Of a DNA stretch of 64,000 nt, positions 27,247 to 35,438 are shown piece after piece. This DNA comes from Labilithrix sp. (GTDB taxonomy: Bacteria; Myxococcota; Polyangia; Polyangiales; Polyangiaceae). The DNA is taken from NCBI GenBank assembly GCA_028287035.1, contig JAQBQL010000237.1:32545-96544 (forward strand), read 5' to 3'. The position numbers were made by a program, and so were the translations under genes. Positions within the stretch are counted from its first letter, which is position 1. The number at the start of each line of letters is the position of its first letter. The notes below the pieces were generated by a model that made no database searches, was not told the origin of the DNA, and was given only the letters and a program-made list of their open reading frames with translations.

Positions 27247-27635
27247 CAGCAGCGCGCTCCGGTTCCGGCTGCGGGATGCGGGAACGCGCCCTCGTCCTCG
27301 CCCGGAGCGCGCGGGGAGAGGCACGCGAAATCCTTCTCGACGAGGATGACGAGCGGGTCGTGCCCGACGATGGGCTGCTCACCCTCGATGCCCACCTCGC
27401 TCGGCGACGCCGCCCACGCGCGGACGCGTGCGCCGGGCACCTCGACGGTGATCCGCGCGTCTTCGAGGCGTGCACCGACGGCCTGCGCCGTCTCGCTGGC
27501 GACGAGCCGGTACGTGAGCGCGGCCGCCGGCCCGAGGAACACCTGCTCCTCGACCGTCCCGTTCGAGGCGAGCGTCGCGACCTCGGCCTGGGTGAGACGG
27601 AGACGGATCGACCCGTTGCGGGTGCGCAGCTTCAT
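27246..27635 (-). CDS. Small conserved protein of the fdhD-mobA cluster (unknown function)
   Basis: 129 residues from the ATG at 27635; both ends overlap neighbours by four bases. Starts MKLRTRNGSIRLRLTQAEV, resembling a family of short proteins beginning MKIRIKGNSLRLRL that I recall in various bacteria without known activity. Mostly predicted beta; has EKDFACLSPR near the C terminus with one Cys. Placement between mobA-like and fdhD suggests a part in molybdoenzyme maturation, but this is only context. Confidence 0.75.
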   Translation of the reverse strand: MKLRTRNGSIRLRLTQAEVATLASNGTVEEQVFLGPAAALTYRLVASETAQAVGARLEDARITVEVPGARVRAWAASPSEVGIEGEQPIVGHDPLVILVEKDFACLSPRAPGEDEGAFPHPAAGTGARC

Positions 27636-28261
27636 GGGAGGCCCGAGGGAAGGGGGTGGAGAGGAGGGGCGAGACCGGCCTGGCGCGCGGCCTCGGGCGT
27701 GTCCACGTCGTCGAGGAGCGCCCCGGCGAGCGACTGCAGAGCGCACGCGCCAGCCTCCTCGAGGAGACCCTGCAGCGCGCCTTGCCCGCGGGCGAGTCGC
27801 GCCTCGGCGAGGCCGAGCACGCGCGCATCGTACCGCGCGAGGAGGGGCTCCCACCGGCCGTCACGGCGCGCGGCGAGGATCGGAGCGTCGGGCTCCCGCG
27901 AGGCGAGCGTGCGCAGCGTCGCCTCGTCGACGGCGGGCATGTCACACGCGACGACCACCGCGGCGCTGGCTCCTCCGTCACCGCTCGTCACGACCTCGCG
28001 GAGGAGCCCGACGATGCCGGCGAGCGGCCCCGCGTCGGCCGCCGCATCCGCAATGACCACGAGGTCGCGGCACGCCGGCTCGGCCGCGCGAAGCCCGGCG
28101 ACCGTCGCGCCGCCGACGAGCACGGGCTCGAGGTCCGCCGCGCGCGCAGCCCGGATGACGCGCGCGAGGAGCGTCTCGCCCGTGGTGGCGTCACGCAGCA
28201 GCGCCTTCGGGTAGCCGCCCATCCGGCGCGATCCGCCGCCGACGAAGATCCCGCACAGCAT
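27632..28261 (-). CDS. Molybdenum cofactor guanylyl/cytidylyltransferase-like protein (MobA family)
   Basis: 209 residues. The NTP-transferase signature is GGGSRRMGGYPKALL near the start, followed by ACDMPAVD in the nucleotide-binding region and WEPLLARYDA. MobA converts Mo-molybdopterin to the dinucleotide form. Position at the head of the operon with fdhD and the oxidoreductase supports this. An 82-base gap to the upstream enoyl-CoA hydratase gene should hold the operon promoter. Confidence 0.88.
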   Translation of the reverse strand: MLCGIFVGGGSRRMGGYPKALLRDATTGETLLARVIRAARAADLEPVLVGGATVAGLRAAEPACRDLVVIADAAADAGPLAGIVGLLREVVTSGDGGASAAVVVACDMPAVDEATLRTLASREPDAPILAARRDGRWEPLLARYDARVLGLAEARLARGQGALQGLLEEAGACALQSLAGALLDDVDTPEAARQAGLAPPLHPLPSGLP

Positions 28262-28343
28262 CCTTCATGGATATCACGCGGCCCCGTGCTTCTCGCCGCG
28301 GAACCCCGCCGCAAGCCCCGCAGCACCGCCAACGGCCGTGCTC

Positions 28344-29114
28344 TCAGAAGCGCGAGAAGTCGGCGGGACGTCGTTCGAAGAACGCGGTGAACGCCTCGCG
28401 CGCCTCGTCGGACGTGAGACGCGCCGCGAACAGCCGGCCCTCCTCGAGCACGCGCGCCCGCAGCACGCCGGGATCCACGCGCGCCAGCGCCTTCGTGAGC
28501 CTGATCGCCTGCGGCGGCTTCGACGCGATCTCCGCGGCGCGTTCCCGTGCGAGCGCGAGCACCTCGGCCGTGCCGGGCGCGATCTCGTTCACGAGCCCGA
28601 CCGCGAGCGCGCGGCCCGCCTCGAGGACAAGCCCGCGGAGGAGCATGTCGTTCGCGAGCGCCTGCCCGACCCGCCGCGGAAGGAGGAGGCTCGACGCCGC
28701 CTCGGGCACGAGGCCGAGGTTCGCGAACGGCACCGAGAAGCGCGCGCCCGCCGCCGCATAGACGAGATCCGCGTGGAGCAGCAGCGTCGTTCCGATGCCC
28801 ACCGCCGCTCCCTGTACCGCCGCCACGAAAGGCTTCTCGAGCGCGATCATCGACTCGATGAAGCGGAGCGGCGGCGCCGTCTCGGGATCGAAGGACGGTC
28901 CGGCGGCGATGAAGTCGTTGATGTCGTTACCGGCACAGAACGCCTCGCCCGTGCCGGAGAGGAGCACCACGCGGACGCTCGGGTCGGCCTGCGCGGACGT
29001 GAACGCCGCGGTCAGCGCGTCGTACATCGCGAACGTGATCGAGTTCCGCTTCTTCGGGCGATCGAGCACCACCTCGAGCACGCTTCCGTTCTTCGTGACG
29101 ACGACTTCGCTCAT
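28344..29114 (-). CDS. Enoyl-CoA hydratase/isomerase family protein
   Basis: 256 residues from the ATG at 29114. Crotonase fold: VLDRPKKRNSI at the start, oxyanion-hole segments FCAGNDINDF and AVQGAAVGIGTTLLLHADL, and NLGLVPEAASS with a Glu in the usual catalytic position. Acts on acyl-CoA thioesters in fatty-acid or amino-acid breakdown. Divergent from a second crotonase at 29206; the two are different subgroups and probably share the 91-base intergenic promoter region. Confidence 0.9.
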   Translation of the reverse strand: MSEVVVTKNGSVLEVVLDRPKKRNSITFAMYDALTAAFTSAQADPSVRVVLLSGTGEAFCAGNDINDFIAAGPSFDPETAPPLRFIESMIALEKPFVAAVQGAAVGIGTTLLLHADLVYAAAGARFSVPFANLGLVPEAASSLLLPRRVGQALANDMLLRGLVLEAGRALAVGLVNEIAPGTAEVLALARERAAEIASKPPQAIRLTKALARVDPGVLRARVLEEGRLFAARLTSDEAREAFTAFFERRPADFSRF

Positions 29115-29205
29115 GGCCCGACGTTCTAGCCCAACTCCGGTGGGCGAACCGTAGGTCCTGCACAATGTCGGCCGCGACACCCGCCGGGGTCGTTACCCTG
29201 GACGC

Positions 29206-29988
29206 ATGAAGACCGAATGGGAGGACGACGTCGTCACGCTCACCTTCGATCGCCCGAAGGCGCTCAACTCCATGGACCCCGAGCTCGTGAAGGCCTCGCT
29301 CCAGGCCTTCCTGGAGGTCAGCGGCGATCCGCGGTGCCGGGCCATCGTCCTCACCGGCGAGGGGCGTGCCTTCTCGGCGGGCGGTGACGTGACCTGGTTC
29401 GAGCGGCTGCAGCGCGAGGGCGGTTCGGTGCTGCGGGACACCATCGCGAGCTTCATGGAGGATCTCGGAAACCCGTTCTCGCTGGGCATCGCCACCTGCC
29501 GCGTCCCGGTCGTCACCGCCGTCAACGGTCCCGCGGTCGGCGGCGGCGTGGGCGTCGCGCTCTCTGCCGACGTGACCGTGATGGCGCGCTCGGCGTACTT
29601 CCTCGTGCCTCAGGTGCAGGAGCTCGGGATCGTTCCGGACCTCGGCGCCACCTGGGTGCTCGCGCGGCGGCTCGGCCGGACGCGCGCGCTCGGCATGTCG
29701 CTGCTCGGCGAGCGGATCGACGCAGAGACCGCCGAACGATGGGGGCTCGTGTGGAAGGTGGCGCCCGACGAGGCGCTGCTCTCGGAGGCGAAGGTCATCG
29801 CGAGGCGCCTCGCCCGCGCGCCGGCCGAGGCGGTCCGCGCGACGAGGACGCTCATCGACGAAGCGATGAGCGCGTCCTACGAGCACACGCTGCGCGACGA
29901 ACGCCGTGAGCAGCGCCCGCTGCTCGAGACGGACTACTTCAAGGCCGCGTGCCGGAAGTTCGTCGAGAAGAGCGCGTCGCGCAAGTAG
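29206..29988 (+). CDS. Enoyl-CoA hydratase/isomerase family protein
   Basis: 260 residues. Crotonase motifs: TFDRPKALNSMD, the oxyanion segment FSAGGDVTWFE, and VNGPAVGGGVGVALSADV. The catalytic loop reads LGIVPDLGATW, with Asp where many hydratases have Glu, as in isomerase-like members. The exact substrate cannot be told. Transcribed away from the other crotonase; followed by a convergent MFS gene 28 bases on. Confidence 0.9.
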   Translation: MKTEWEDDVVTLTFDRPKALNSMDPELVKASLQAFLEVSGDPRCRAIVLTGEGRAFSAGGDVTWFERLQREGGSVLRDTIASFMEDLGNPFSLGIATCRVPVVTAVNGPAVGGGVGVALSADVTVMARSAYFLVPQVQELGIVPDLGATWVLARRLGRTRALGMSLLGERIDAETAERWGLVWKVAPDEALLSEAKVIARRLARAPAEAVRATRTLIDEAMSASYEHTLRDERREQRPLLETDYFKAACRKFVEKSASRK

Positions 29989-30016
29989 CTGCGCCGGCGC
30001 CGCTCCTGCAGCACGC

Positions 30017-31288
30017 TCACACGGTCTCGGTCTCCGCGGCGATCTCGGCGGCGACGCCGCTCCCGGGCTCGCCGCTGGGCGGCGCCGCGTCTCCTTCGAG
30101 GCGCTGACGGCGTCGCAGCGTCGGGAAGAGGAACATCCAGAGGCCGACCACGACCAGCGTTCCGACGCCGCCGAAGAGGGCCGCCGACGACGCGCCGAGC
30201 CAGGCCGCCAGCATGCCGGATTCGAACTCCCCGAGCTGGTTGGAGGTGTCGATGAAGATGGCATTCACCGCGCTCACGCGGCCGCGCATCTCGTCGGGTG
30301 TGTCCAGCTGCACGAGCGCATGACGGATGACCATGCTCACCATGTCGAAGGCGCCGAGCGCGAAGAGCGCCGCGAGCGACAGCCAGAGCGTCGTCGAGAG
30401 GGCGAACACGATCGTGGAGACGCCGAACCCCGCCACCGCGGCATACATGAGAAGGCCGACGTGCCTCTTCATCGCGTGGTGCGTGAGCCACAACGACATG
30501 AGCAGCGCGCCCACCGCGGGCGCCGCACGGAGGAGTCCGAGCCCCCACGGACCGGTGTGGAGGATGTCGCGCGCGAAGATCGGCAGGAGGGCGGTCGCCC
30601 CCCCGAGCAGGACCGCGAACAGGTCGAGGGAGATGGTGCCGAGCACGTCGGGCCGCCGGCGGATGAAGTGCACGCCCGCGAACACCGTCTTCAGCGACGA
30701 GGGCTCCCGCGGCGCGGTCATCTTCACGCGCGGCAGCCGCCACACGAGCACCGCCGCCGCGAGGTAGAGGACGGTCGAGACGCCGTACACGACGCCGGGT
30801 CCCGCGACGTAGAGAAACCCGCCGAGCGCCGGCCCCGTGATCATCGCGGCCTGACCGGCCGAGGCGTTCGCCGCCATGGCGCGCTGGAGCAGGGGCTTCG
30901 GGACGAGCCCCGGCACCATCGACTGCATCGCGGGAAACTGGAACGCGCGCGCCACCCCGAGCAGGAGCAGCAAGAGGAGGATGCCGACCTCGTGCACGCG
31001 GCTCGCGAGCGTCAGACCGGTGAGGATGGCGAGCGCGATCCCTTCCGCCACGAGGCCGCGGAGCACGATGCCGCGGCGCTCGCGGCGGTCCGCCACGTGC
31101 CCGGCCGGTAGCGCGAGGACGAGCGCCGGGATGAACTGCGCGAGGCCGATCAGCCCGAGGTCGAACGCGCGCCCGGTCAGCGCGTAGATCTGCCACCCCA
31201 CCGCCACGGTGAGCATCTGGAACGCGAGGTTCGAGGCGATCCCCGCCAACCAGAAGGCCACGAACGATCGCTGCGCACGGAGCGTCAT
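30017..31288 (-). CDS. MFS transporter, EntS-like (DHA3 type)
   Basis: 423 residues with about 12 hydrophobic helices. The N-terminal block (AVGWQIYALTGRAFDLGLIG, then GHVADRRERRG with the MFS loop 2-3 motif) resembles the EntS/enterobactin exporter group. It would export a small molecule by proton antiport. No siderophore gene is close, so the substrate is open. Ends with an acidic/Ala cytoplasmic tail. Convergent with the crotonase gene. Confidence 0.87.
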   Translation of the reverse strand: MTLRAQRSFVAFWLAGIASNLAFQMLTVAVGWQIYALTGRAFDLGLIGLAQFIPALVLALPAGHVADRRERRGIVLRGLVAEGIALAILTGLTLASRVHEVGILLLLLLLGVARAFQFPAMQSMVPGLVPKPLLQRAMAANASAGQAAMITGPALGGFLYVAGPGVVYGVSTVLYLAAAVLVWRLPRVKMTAPREPSSLKTVFAGVHFIRRRPDVLGTISLDLFAVLLGGATALLPIFARDILHTGPWGLGLLRAAPAVGALLMSLWLTHHAMKRHVGLLMYAAVAGFGVSTIVFALSTTLWLSLAALFALGAFDMVSMVIRHALVQLDTPDEMRGRVSAVNAIFIDTSNQLGEFESGMLAAWLGASSAALFGGVGTLVVVGLWMFLFPTLRRRQRLEGDAAPPSGEPGSGVAAEIAAETETV

Positions 31289-31344
31289 CGGCTGACGACC
31301 CTAGCATGCGAGATCGAGCATCGAGGGTGATGCTCGACCGTGCG

Positions 31345-31803
31345 TCAGCGCCCTTCGAACGCCCGCTCGAGCTCGCCGATGTCGAGCTTCTTCATCGTCA
31401 TCATGGCCTGCATCGCCCGGCCCGCCTTGTCGCGCTCGGGAGCGCCGAGCAGCTGCGCGAGGCGAGCGGGGACGATCTGCCAGCTGACGCCGAACGTGTC
31501 GGTGATCCAGCCGCACCTGAGCTCCTTCCCGCCGCCCGCGAGCAGCCGTCCCCAGTAGCGGTCGATCTCCTCCTGCGTCTCGCACGAGACGAACAGCGAG
31601 ATCCCGGACGAGAACGTGAAGCTCGGCCCCGCATTCAGCGCGAAGAACGTCTGGCCGAAGAGCTCGAAGGTGACGCCGGAGACGGTGCCGCCCGGGCCGG
31701 GCATCGTCGACAGCACCTTTCCCTGCTCGAACACCGAGAGGTAGTGGTCGGCGGCCTCGGCGGCCTGGGAGTCGTACGTGAGGAAGGTCGTGATCTTCTG
31801 CAT
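31345..31803 (-). CDS. VOC-superfamily protein, PhnB-like
   Basis: 152 residues. Begins MQKITTFLTYDSQAAEAADH and contains GVTFELFGQTFFALNAGP, the pattern of PhnB and 3-demethylubiquinone methyltransferase-like glyoxalase-fold proteins. It usually forms dimers with a metal-site-like pocket; many have no known activity. GWITDTFGVSWQIVPARL is well conserved in the family. Alone, 56 bases from the MFS start. Confidence 0.87.
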   Translation of the reverse strand: MQKITTFLTYDSQAAEAADHYLSVFEQGKVLSTMPGPGGTVSGVTFELFGQTFFALNAGPSFTFSSGISLFVSCETQEEIDRYWGRLLAGGGKELRCGWITDTFGVSWQIVPARLAQLLGAPERDKAGRAMQAMMTMKKLDIGELERAFEGR

Positions 31804-31898
31804 CGGATGGTCCTTTCGGGAGGAGTCGGAGCCCGGGACCGGCCCTCGACATGGTCCAGGACGATTTCCGGCGCGTTCACGGCGCGGCGGTCACCGCT

Positions 31899-32645
31899 TC
31901 ACTCCGCGCGTGCCGCATAGATGACGCTACCGCCTTCCAGCGCCGCGATGATCACCGACCGCTCGGACGGCGAGACCGCGAGACATCCCCACGAGCGCCC
32001 CTGCCGCGCCCGCCCCTCCGAGACGTAGTCTGCGCCGTGCACGACGACCGCCCGGGCACGCGCGTTCGAGTTCGTGGGTGACACGCCATCGAGACGGAGC
32101 GACCTTCCGTGCTTGCCGCTGTAGACCTCGCCCGTGACGTAGTAGCCGAGCGAGCTCTGGTTCGAGTCCTTGACGTTGCTGAAGCGGGTGGGAAGGCCGC
32201 TGTTGGCGGGATCGCTGCCGCTGCCGTGCGCCACGACGTGCGCGGCCACCGAGCCGCGATTCATGTCCACGACGAAGAGGCGCTTGTCACCGGAGCGGCG
32301 CGCGAAGTCGACGACCGCGAGGTAGCTGCGGTTACCCAGGCGGGACCGGTTGTGATCGTAGAACGCGACCGCGTCCCGGAGCAGCGCATGCGGGATCACG
32401 TGCCCGGGATCGAGCTCGGAATACTTCGCGAGCACCGCCTCGCGCTCCGCGGGGCTCGTGGTCGGCGCCGGGAACTGCGAGGCAGAGAGGGCGCTGCCGC
32501 TCGCCTCCTCGCCCTCGACCGTGGAGCTCTCGTCGCCCACGACGTCCTCGTCGTCCTCCGCGCTCGGCGCGCACGCCGGAACGAACGCGAGCAGGAGGAA
32601 CGTGATGCCGAGGGCAGGGGCCCTGTCGAGGATCCGGGCGAGCAT
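31899..32645 (-). CDS. Lipoprotein with murein L,D-transpeptidase-like (YkuD_2) catalytic domain
   Basis: 248 residues from the ATG at 32645 (the longer frame adds only an Arg-rich part). Signal peptide with lipobox LAFVPAC; then an acidic Ser/Glu linker (about 25-60). The catalytic region has VVAHGSGSDP, RFSNVKDSNQSSLGYYVTGE, KHGRSLRLDG, VVHGADYVSE and the active-site Cys in GRSWGCLAVS. Such enzymes may form or cut L,D-crosslinks in peptidoglycan, or anchor lipoproteins. SWGC is followed by Leu instead of Pro. The lipobox implies an outer- or inner-membrane anchor facing the periplasm. Confidence 0.85.
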   Translation of the reverse strand: MLARILDRAPALGITFLLLAFVPACAPSAEDDEDVVGDESSTVEGEEASGSALSASQFPAPTTSPAEREAVLAKYSELDPGHVIPHALLRDAVAFYDHNRSRLGNRSYLAVVDFARRSGDKRLFVVDMNRGSVAAHVVAHGSGSDPANSGLPTRFSNVKDSNQSSLGYYVTGEVYSGKHGRSLRLDGVSPTNSNARARAVVVHGADYVSEGRARQGRSWGCLAVSPSERSVIIAALEGGSVIYAARAE

Positions 32646-32938
32646 GCCCCTCGCAGTGCAGGCGGCGCGCCGTCGACGAACGGCCGTCGCGGACCCCCGG
32701 ATCCGCGGGCACGCTGTCGAACGCGCACCGTCGCTGTACGAAACGGCGGCTCCGCTTCCGATCACCGCGGATCGCCCGCGACCCAGCGGGAGTCATCCAC
32801 GCACCGTGATCCGAGCGCGGCGCGTCCCACGCGGAGGCGGTGCGTGAGGGCAGGCGGTGTCCGCCGAGGTCCCACCAGAATGCGCGCGGCGGCGCGCCAC
32901 GGCTTCCCGACCATCCCGACCGTGCTATTCCGATAGAG

Positions 32939-33736
32939 ATGGCTGGAACACGCAAGCTCGAGAAGTTCGACGTGGAGGGGACGCCGAGCGCGGCGTCGGG
33001 GACGCGCCGGCTCGAGAAGTTCGATCTGTTCGCGGTGCGTCCGCGCCTCGACCTCTCCATGGCGACCCCGCTCGAGCCGATCTCCCTCGAGACGCTCGCC
33101 GCCGCCCTGCCGTCGGTACCGCCCGCTGGTCCCGCCGCCGAGGACGAAGAGGCGCCCGCGGCCGTGGTGTCGACGGCCCCGCGCGCCCTCGACCGGGAGC
33201 CCGACGTGGAGCGGCTCCGCACGCAGCTCGCCCGCAAGTTCACGACCGTCGCCGACGAGGTGACAGCGAAGCTCAGCGAGCTCCAGATCGGCGCCGGCGC
33301 GTGGCAGCCGGAGCTCACGGCGCCCGAGGGTATGTCGACCCGGAGCGGGTCGAAGGGCGCCCTCCACCTGCGCCTCCGCCCGAAGCGTCAGGGCCATCAC
33401 GTCCTCGTCGGCGGCTTCGTCGACGCCCACGCGAAGACCGCCGACCTGCGAACGTACGCGGCGATGATCGCGGCGCACCAGCAGCGGTTCGGCGACGAGG
33501 TCGCGATGGGCTTCTCCGACGGCGAGTGGGAGCAGTTCCTGCGGCGCGCCGAGGTCGTCCTCCGCGCCGCCGGCATCCAGGCGACGCGACGCGCGCCCAG
33601 CGCTCACGATGTCGCGCGGGTCCGGCGTCGTCGCCCGCGCGTGTCGCGCACCACCCTCGCGGCGGCGGCGCTCGGCTTCCTCGCGCCCTCCGCCCTCCTC
33701 GTGCTGTGGCGCGTGCTCACGATCCTCTGGCGCTGA
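32939..33736 (+). CDS. Unrecognised protein with a repeated R(K/R)LEKFD motif and C-terminal membrane anchor
   Basis: 265 residues from the ATG at 32939 (the upstream part of the frame is not preceded by a ribosome-binding site). I do not recognise the family. The motif T-R-K-L-E-K-F-D appears near residue 4 and again as T-R-R-L-E-K-F-D near 22. Then comes an Ala/Pro-rich linker, a middle globular part (about 85-215, with HHVLVGGFVDAH), a basic stretch (RRRRPRVSR) and one hydrophobic helix at the very end (LAAAALGFLAPSALLVLW), so it may be tail-anchored in the inner membrane. 54 bases before the PRTase/kinase-like gene. Confidence 0.65.
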   Translation: MAGTRKLEKFDVEGTPSAASGTRRLEKFDLFAVRPRLDLSMATPLEPISLETLAAALPSVPPAGPAAEDEEAPAAVVSTAPRALDREPDVERLRTQLARKFTTVADEVTAKLSELQIGAGAWQPELTAPEGMSTRSGSKGALHLRLRPKRQGHHVLVGGFVDAHAKTADLRTYAAMIAAHQQRFGDEVAMGFSDGEWEQFLRRAEVVLRAAGIQATRRAPSAHDVARVRRRRPRVSRTTLAAAALGFLAPSALLVLWRVLTILWR

Positions 33737-33790
33737 GCGGAACCTCGTCGCGGCGCCGGCCTGCGCACGCCCTTTGCACAAGGCGCGCGC

Positions 33791-35428
33791 ATGAGCGTGG
33801 CCGAGACGTGGATCTACCGGGACGATCGCCGCAGCGAGCGGGCGGTGCTCGTGCGCCGCACGGTCCTCCGGGCCGTGGAGATCGCGCTCGGGGCCGGCCC
33901 GTTCGAGGCGAGCCGCCACGCCTGGGTGCATGCGGCGGTGCTCTGCGGGGAGCTCGAGAGCGCTCTCGCCGACCGCGCGCATGCTGCGGCCTCGATCGCC
34001 GCCGCGCTGACCGACGCGCTCGCCGCCGCAGCGTCGTCGAATGCCGCAGAGCCGGTGGTGCGCGCCCTCGCGGCGCAGCTGGCCGGCGTTGCCCTGCCCG
34101 AGCAGCTCGCCATTTCGACCCCCGAGGGCTTCGCCTTCTACGCGTTGCACCCGGAGGCGTGCGCGCGCACGTGCGCCTCGATCGAGGCGCCCCGCGGGGC
34201 GCTCGTCATCGGTGTTCGCTCGATCGGGACCACGCTCGCCGCCTTCGCAGCGGAGGCCCTGCGCGCCCGCGGCGTGCGCGCGGAACGGATCACGGTCCGG
34301 CCGGGAGGTGACCCTTTCGACCGGGCGCTCGCCGTGTCCGAGGCCGAGCGATGCGCGCTCACCGTGGCCGCCGAGCAGCGCGCGCACGTCGTCGTCGTCG
34401 ACGAGGGGCCCGGCCTGTCCGGCTCCACCCTGCTCGCCGTCGTCGAGGCGGCGCTCGCGCACGGCGTCGCGCGCGAGCACCTCACCGTGGTGTGTAGCCG
34501 CGCGTTCTCACCGGCCGCTCTGCGCGCAGCCGAGGCGGAGCGCCGCTGGAGGGGCATCCGGACCCTCGTCATGGCCGCCGAGCTGCGGCCGGCGCCTCCG
34601 GGCGACGAGCTCTCGGGCGGCGCGTGGCGTGCCCGCCACCTGGCGGACGAGGCGGACTGGCCCGCCGTGTGGCCCGAGGTCGAGCGCCGGAAGACCCTCG
34701 TGGCGCGCGAGGGCGGCTCGGTGCTCTACAAGTACGAGGGCATGGGCAGCGGCGCCCAGCAGGCCCTCGAGCGAGGGCAAGCTCTCGCCGATGCCGGGCT
34801 CGCCTTCGCTCCGCTCGCGGAGGGTGACGGGTGGGTCTCGTACCCGTGGACCGGCATTCCACTGAAGCGCACCGAGCTCGCGGAGCCGGTGCTCGACATG
34901 CTGGCGCGCTACTGCGCGGCGCGCGCGACGCTCTTCCCGGCGACGCGCGCCGCCGATCTCGGACCCATGGTCGCGAAGAACCTGCGGGCGGTCCTCGGCC
35001 GGGACGTCGCGCTCGGCTCGCTCGAGGTCGAGCGTCCGGTGATCGTGGACGGCCGCCTCCAGCCGCACGAGTTCGTCCGGGAGACGCGGGGCCGCGTGTG
35101 GAAGACCGACGCGGTCGCGCACGGCGACGACCACTTCTTCCCGGGCCCGACCGACGTGGCGTGGGACCTCGCGGGCGCGATCGTCGAGTGGGAGCTCGAC
35201 GAGCCGGCGCGCGGCGAGCTTCTCCGGCGCTACCACCAGCGGACCGGCGATGATGCCGGCCCGCGCATCGACCGCTGGACCCTCGCGTATGCCGCCTTTC
35301 GCGGCGCGTTGACGATGCACGCGCACGCCACCACCGCGATGACGAGCGAAAAGGCAAGGCTCGCCGCCGACGTCTCTCTGTACGCCCGGGCTGCCGACGC
35401 CGCGGCGCTTCGCGCCGTCCACGCATGA
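33791..35428 (+). CDS. Fusion of a phosphoribosyltransferase-like domain and a kinase-like domain
   Basis: 545 residues, cytoplasmic. The middle part (about 135-240) has the type I phosphoribosyltransferase pattern: a PPi loop in VIGVRSIGTTLAAFA and a PRPP loop in VVVVDEGPGLSGSTLLAVVE. The second half (about 300-500) resembles an aminoglycoside/choline kinase fold: LVAREGGSVLYKYEGMG (Lys in a nucleotide-binding strand), WVSYPWTGIPLK, and HGDDHFFPGPTDVAWDLAG, which recalls the HGDxxxxN/D catalytic loop and metal Asp. I know of no named protein with this order. Ten bases separate it from the downstream transporter gene, so the two are probably cotranscribed. Function not assigned. Confidence 0.7.
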   Translation: MSVAETWIYRDDRRSERAVLVRRTVLRAVEIALGAGPFEASRHAWVHAAVLCGELESALADRAHAAASIAAALTDALAAAASSNAAEPVVRALAAQLAGVALPEQLAISTPEGFAFYALHPEACARTCASIEAPRGALVIGVRSIGTTLAAFAAEALRARGVRAERITVRPGGDPFDRALAVSEAERCALTVAAEQRAHVVVVDEGPGLSGSTLLAVVEAALAHGVAREHLTVVCSRAFSPAALRAAEAERRWRGIRTLVMAAELRPAPPGDELSGGAWRARHLADEADWPAVWPEVERRKTLVAREGGSVLYKYEGMGSGAQQALERGQALADAGLAFAPLAEGDGWVSYPWTGIPLKRTELAEPVLDMLARYCAARATLFPATRAADLGPMVAKNLRAVLGRDVALGSLEVERPVIVDGRLQPHEFVRETRGRVWKTDAVAHGDDHFFPGPTDVAWDLAGAIVEWELDEPARGELLRRYHQRTGDDAGPRIDRWTLAYAAFRGALTMHAHATTAMTSEKARLAADVSLYARAADAAALRAVHA

Positions 35429-35438
35429 AGGATTTTCG

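Noticed and set aside
32331..32345. GGTTACCCAGG as a motif copy
   Set aside because: It lies in the L,D-transpeptidase-like gene outside the block and differs from the core; it encodes a normal peptide.
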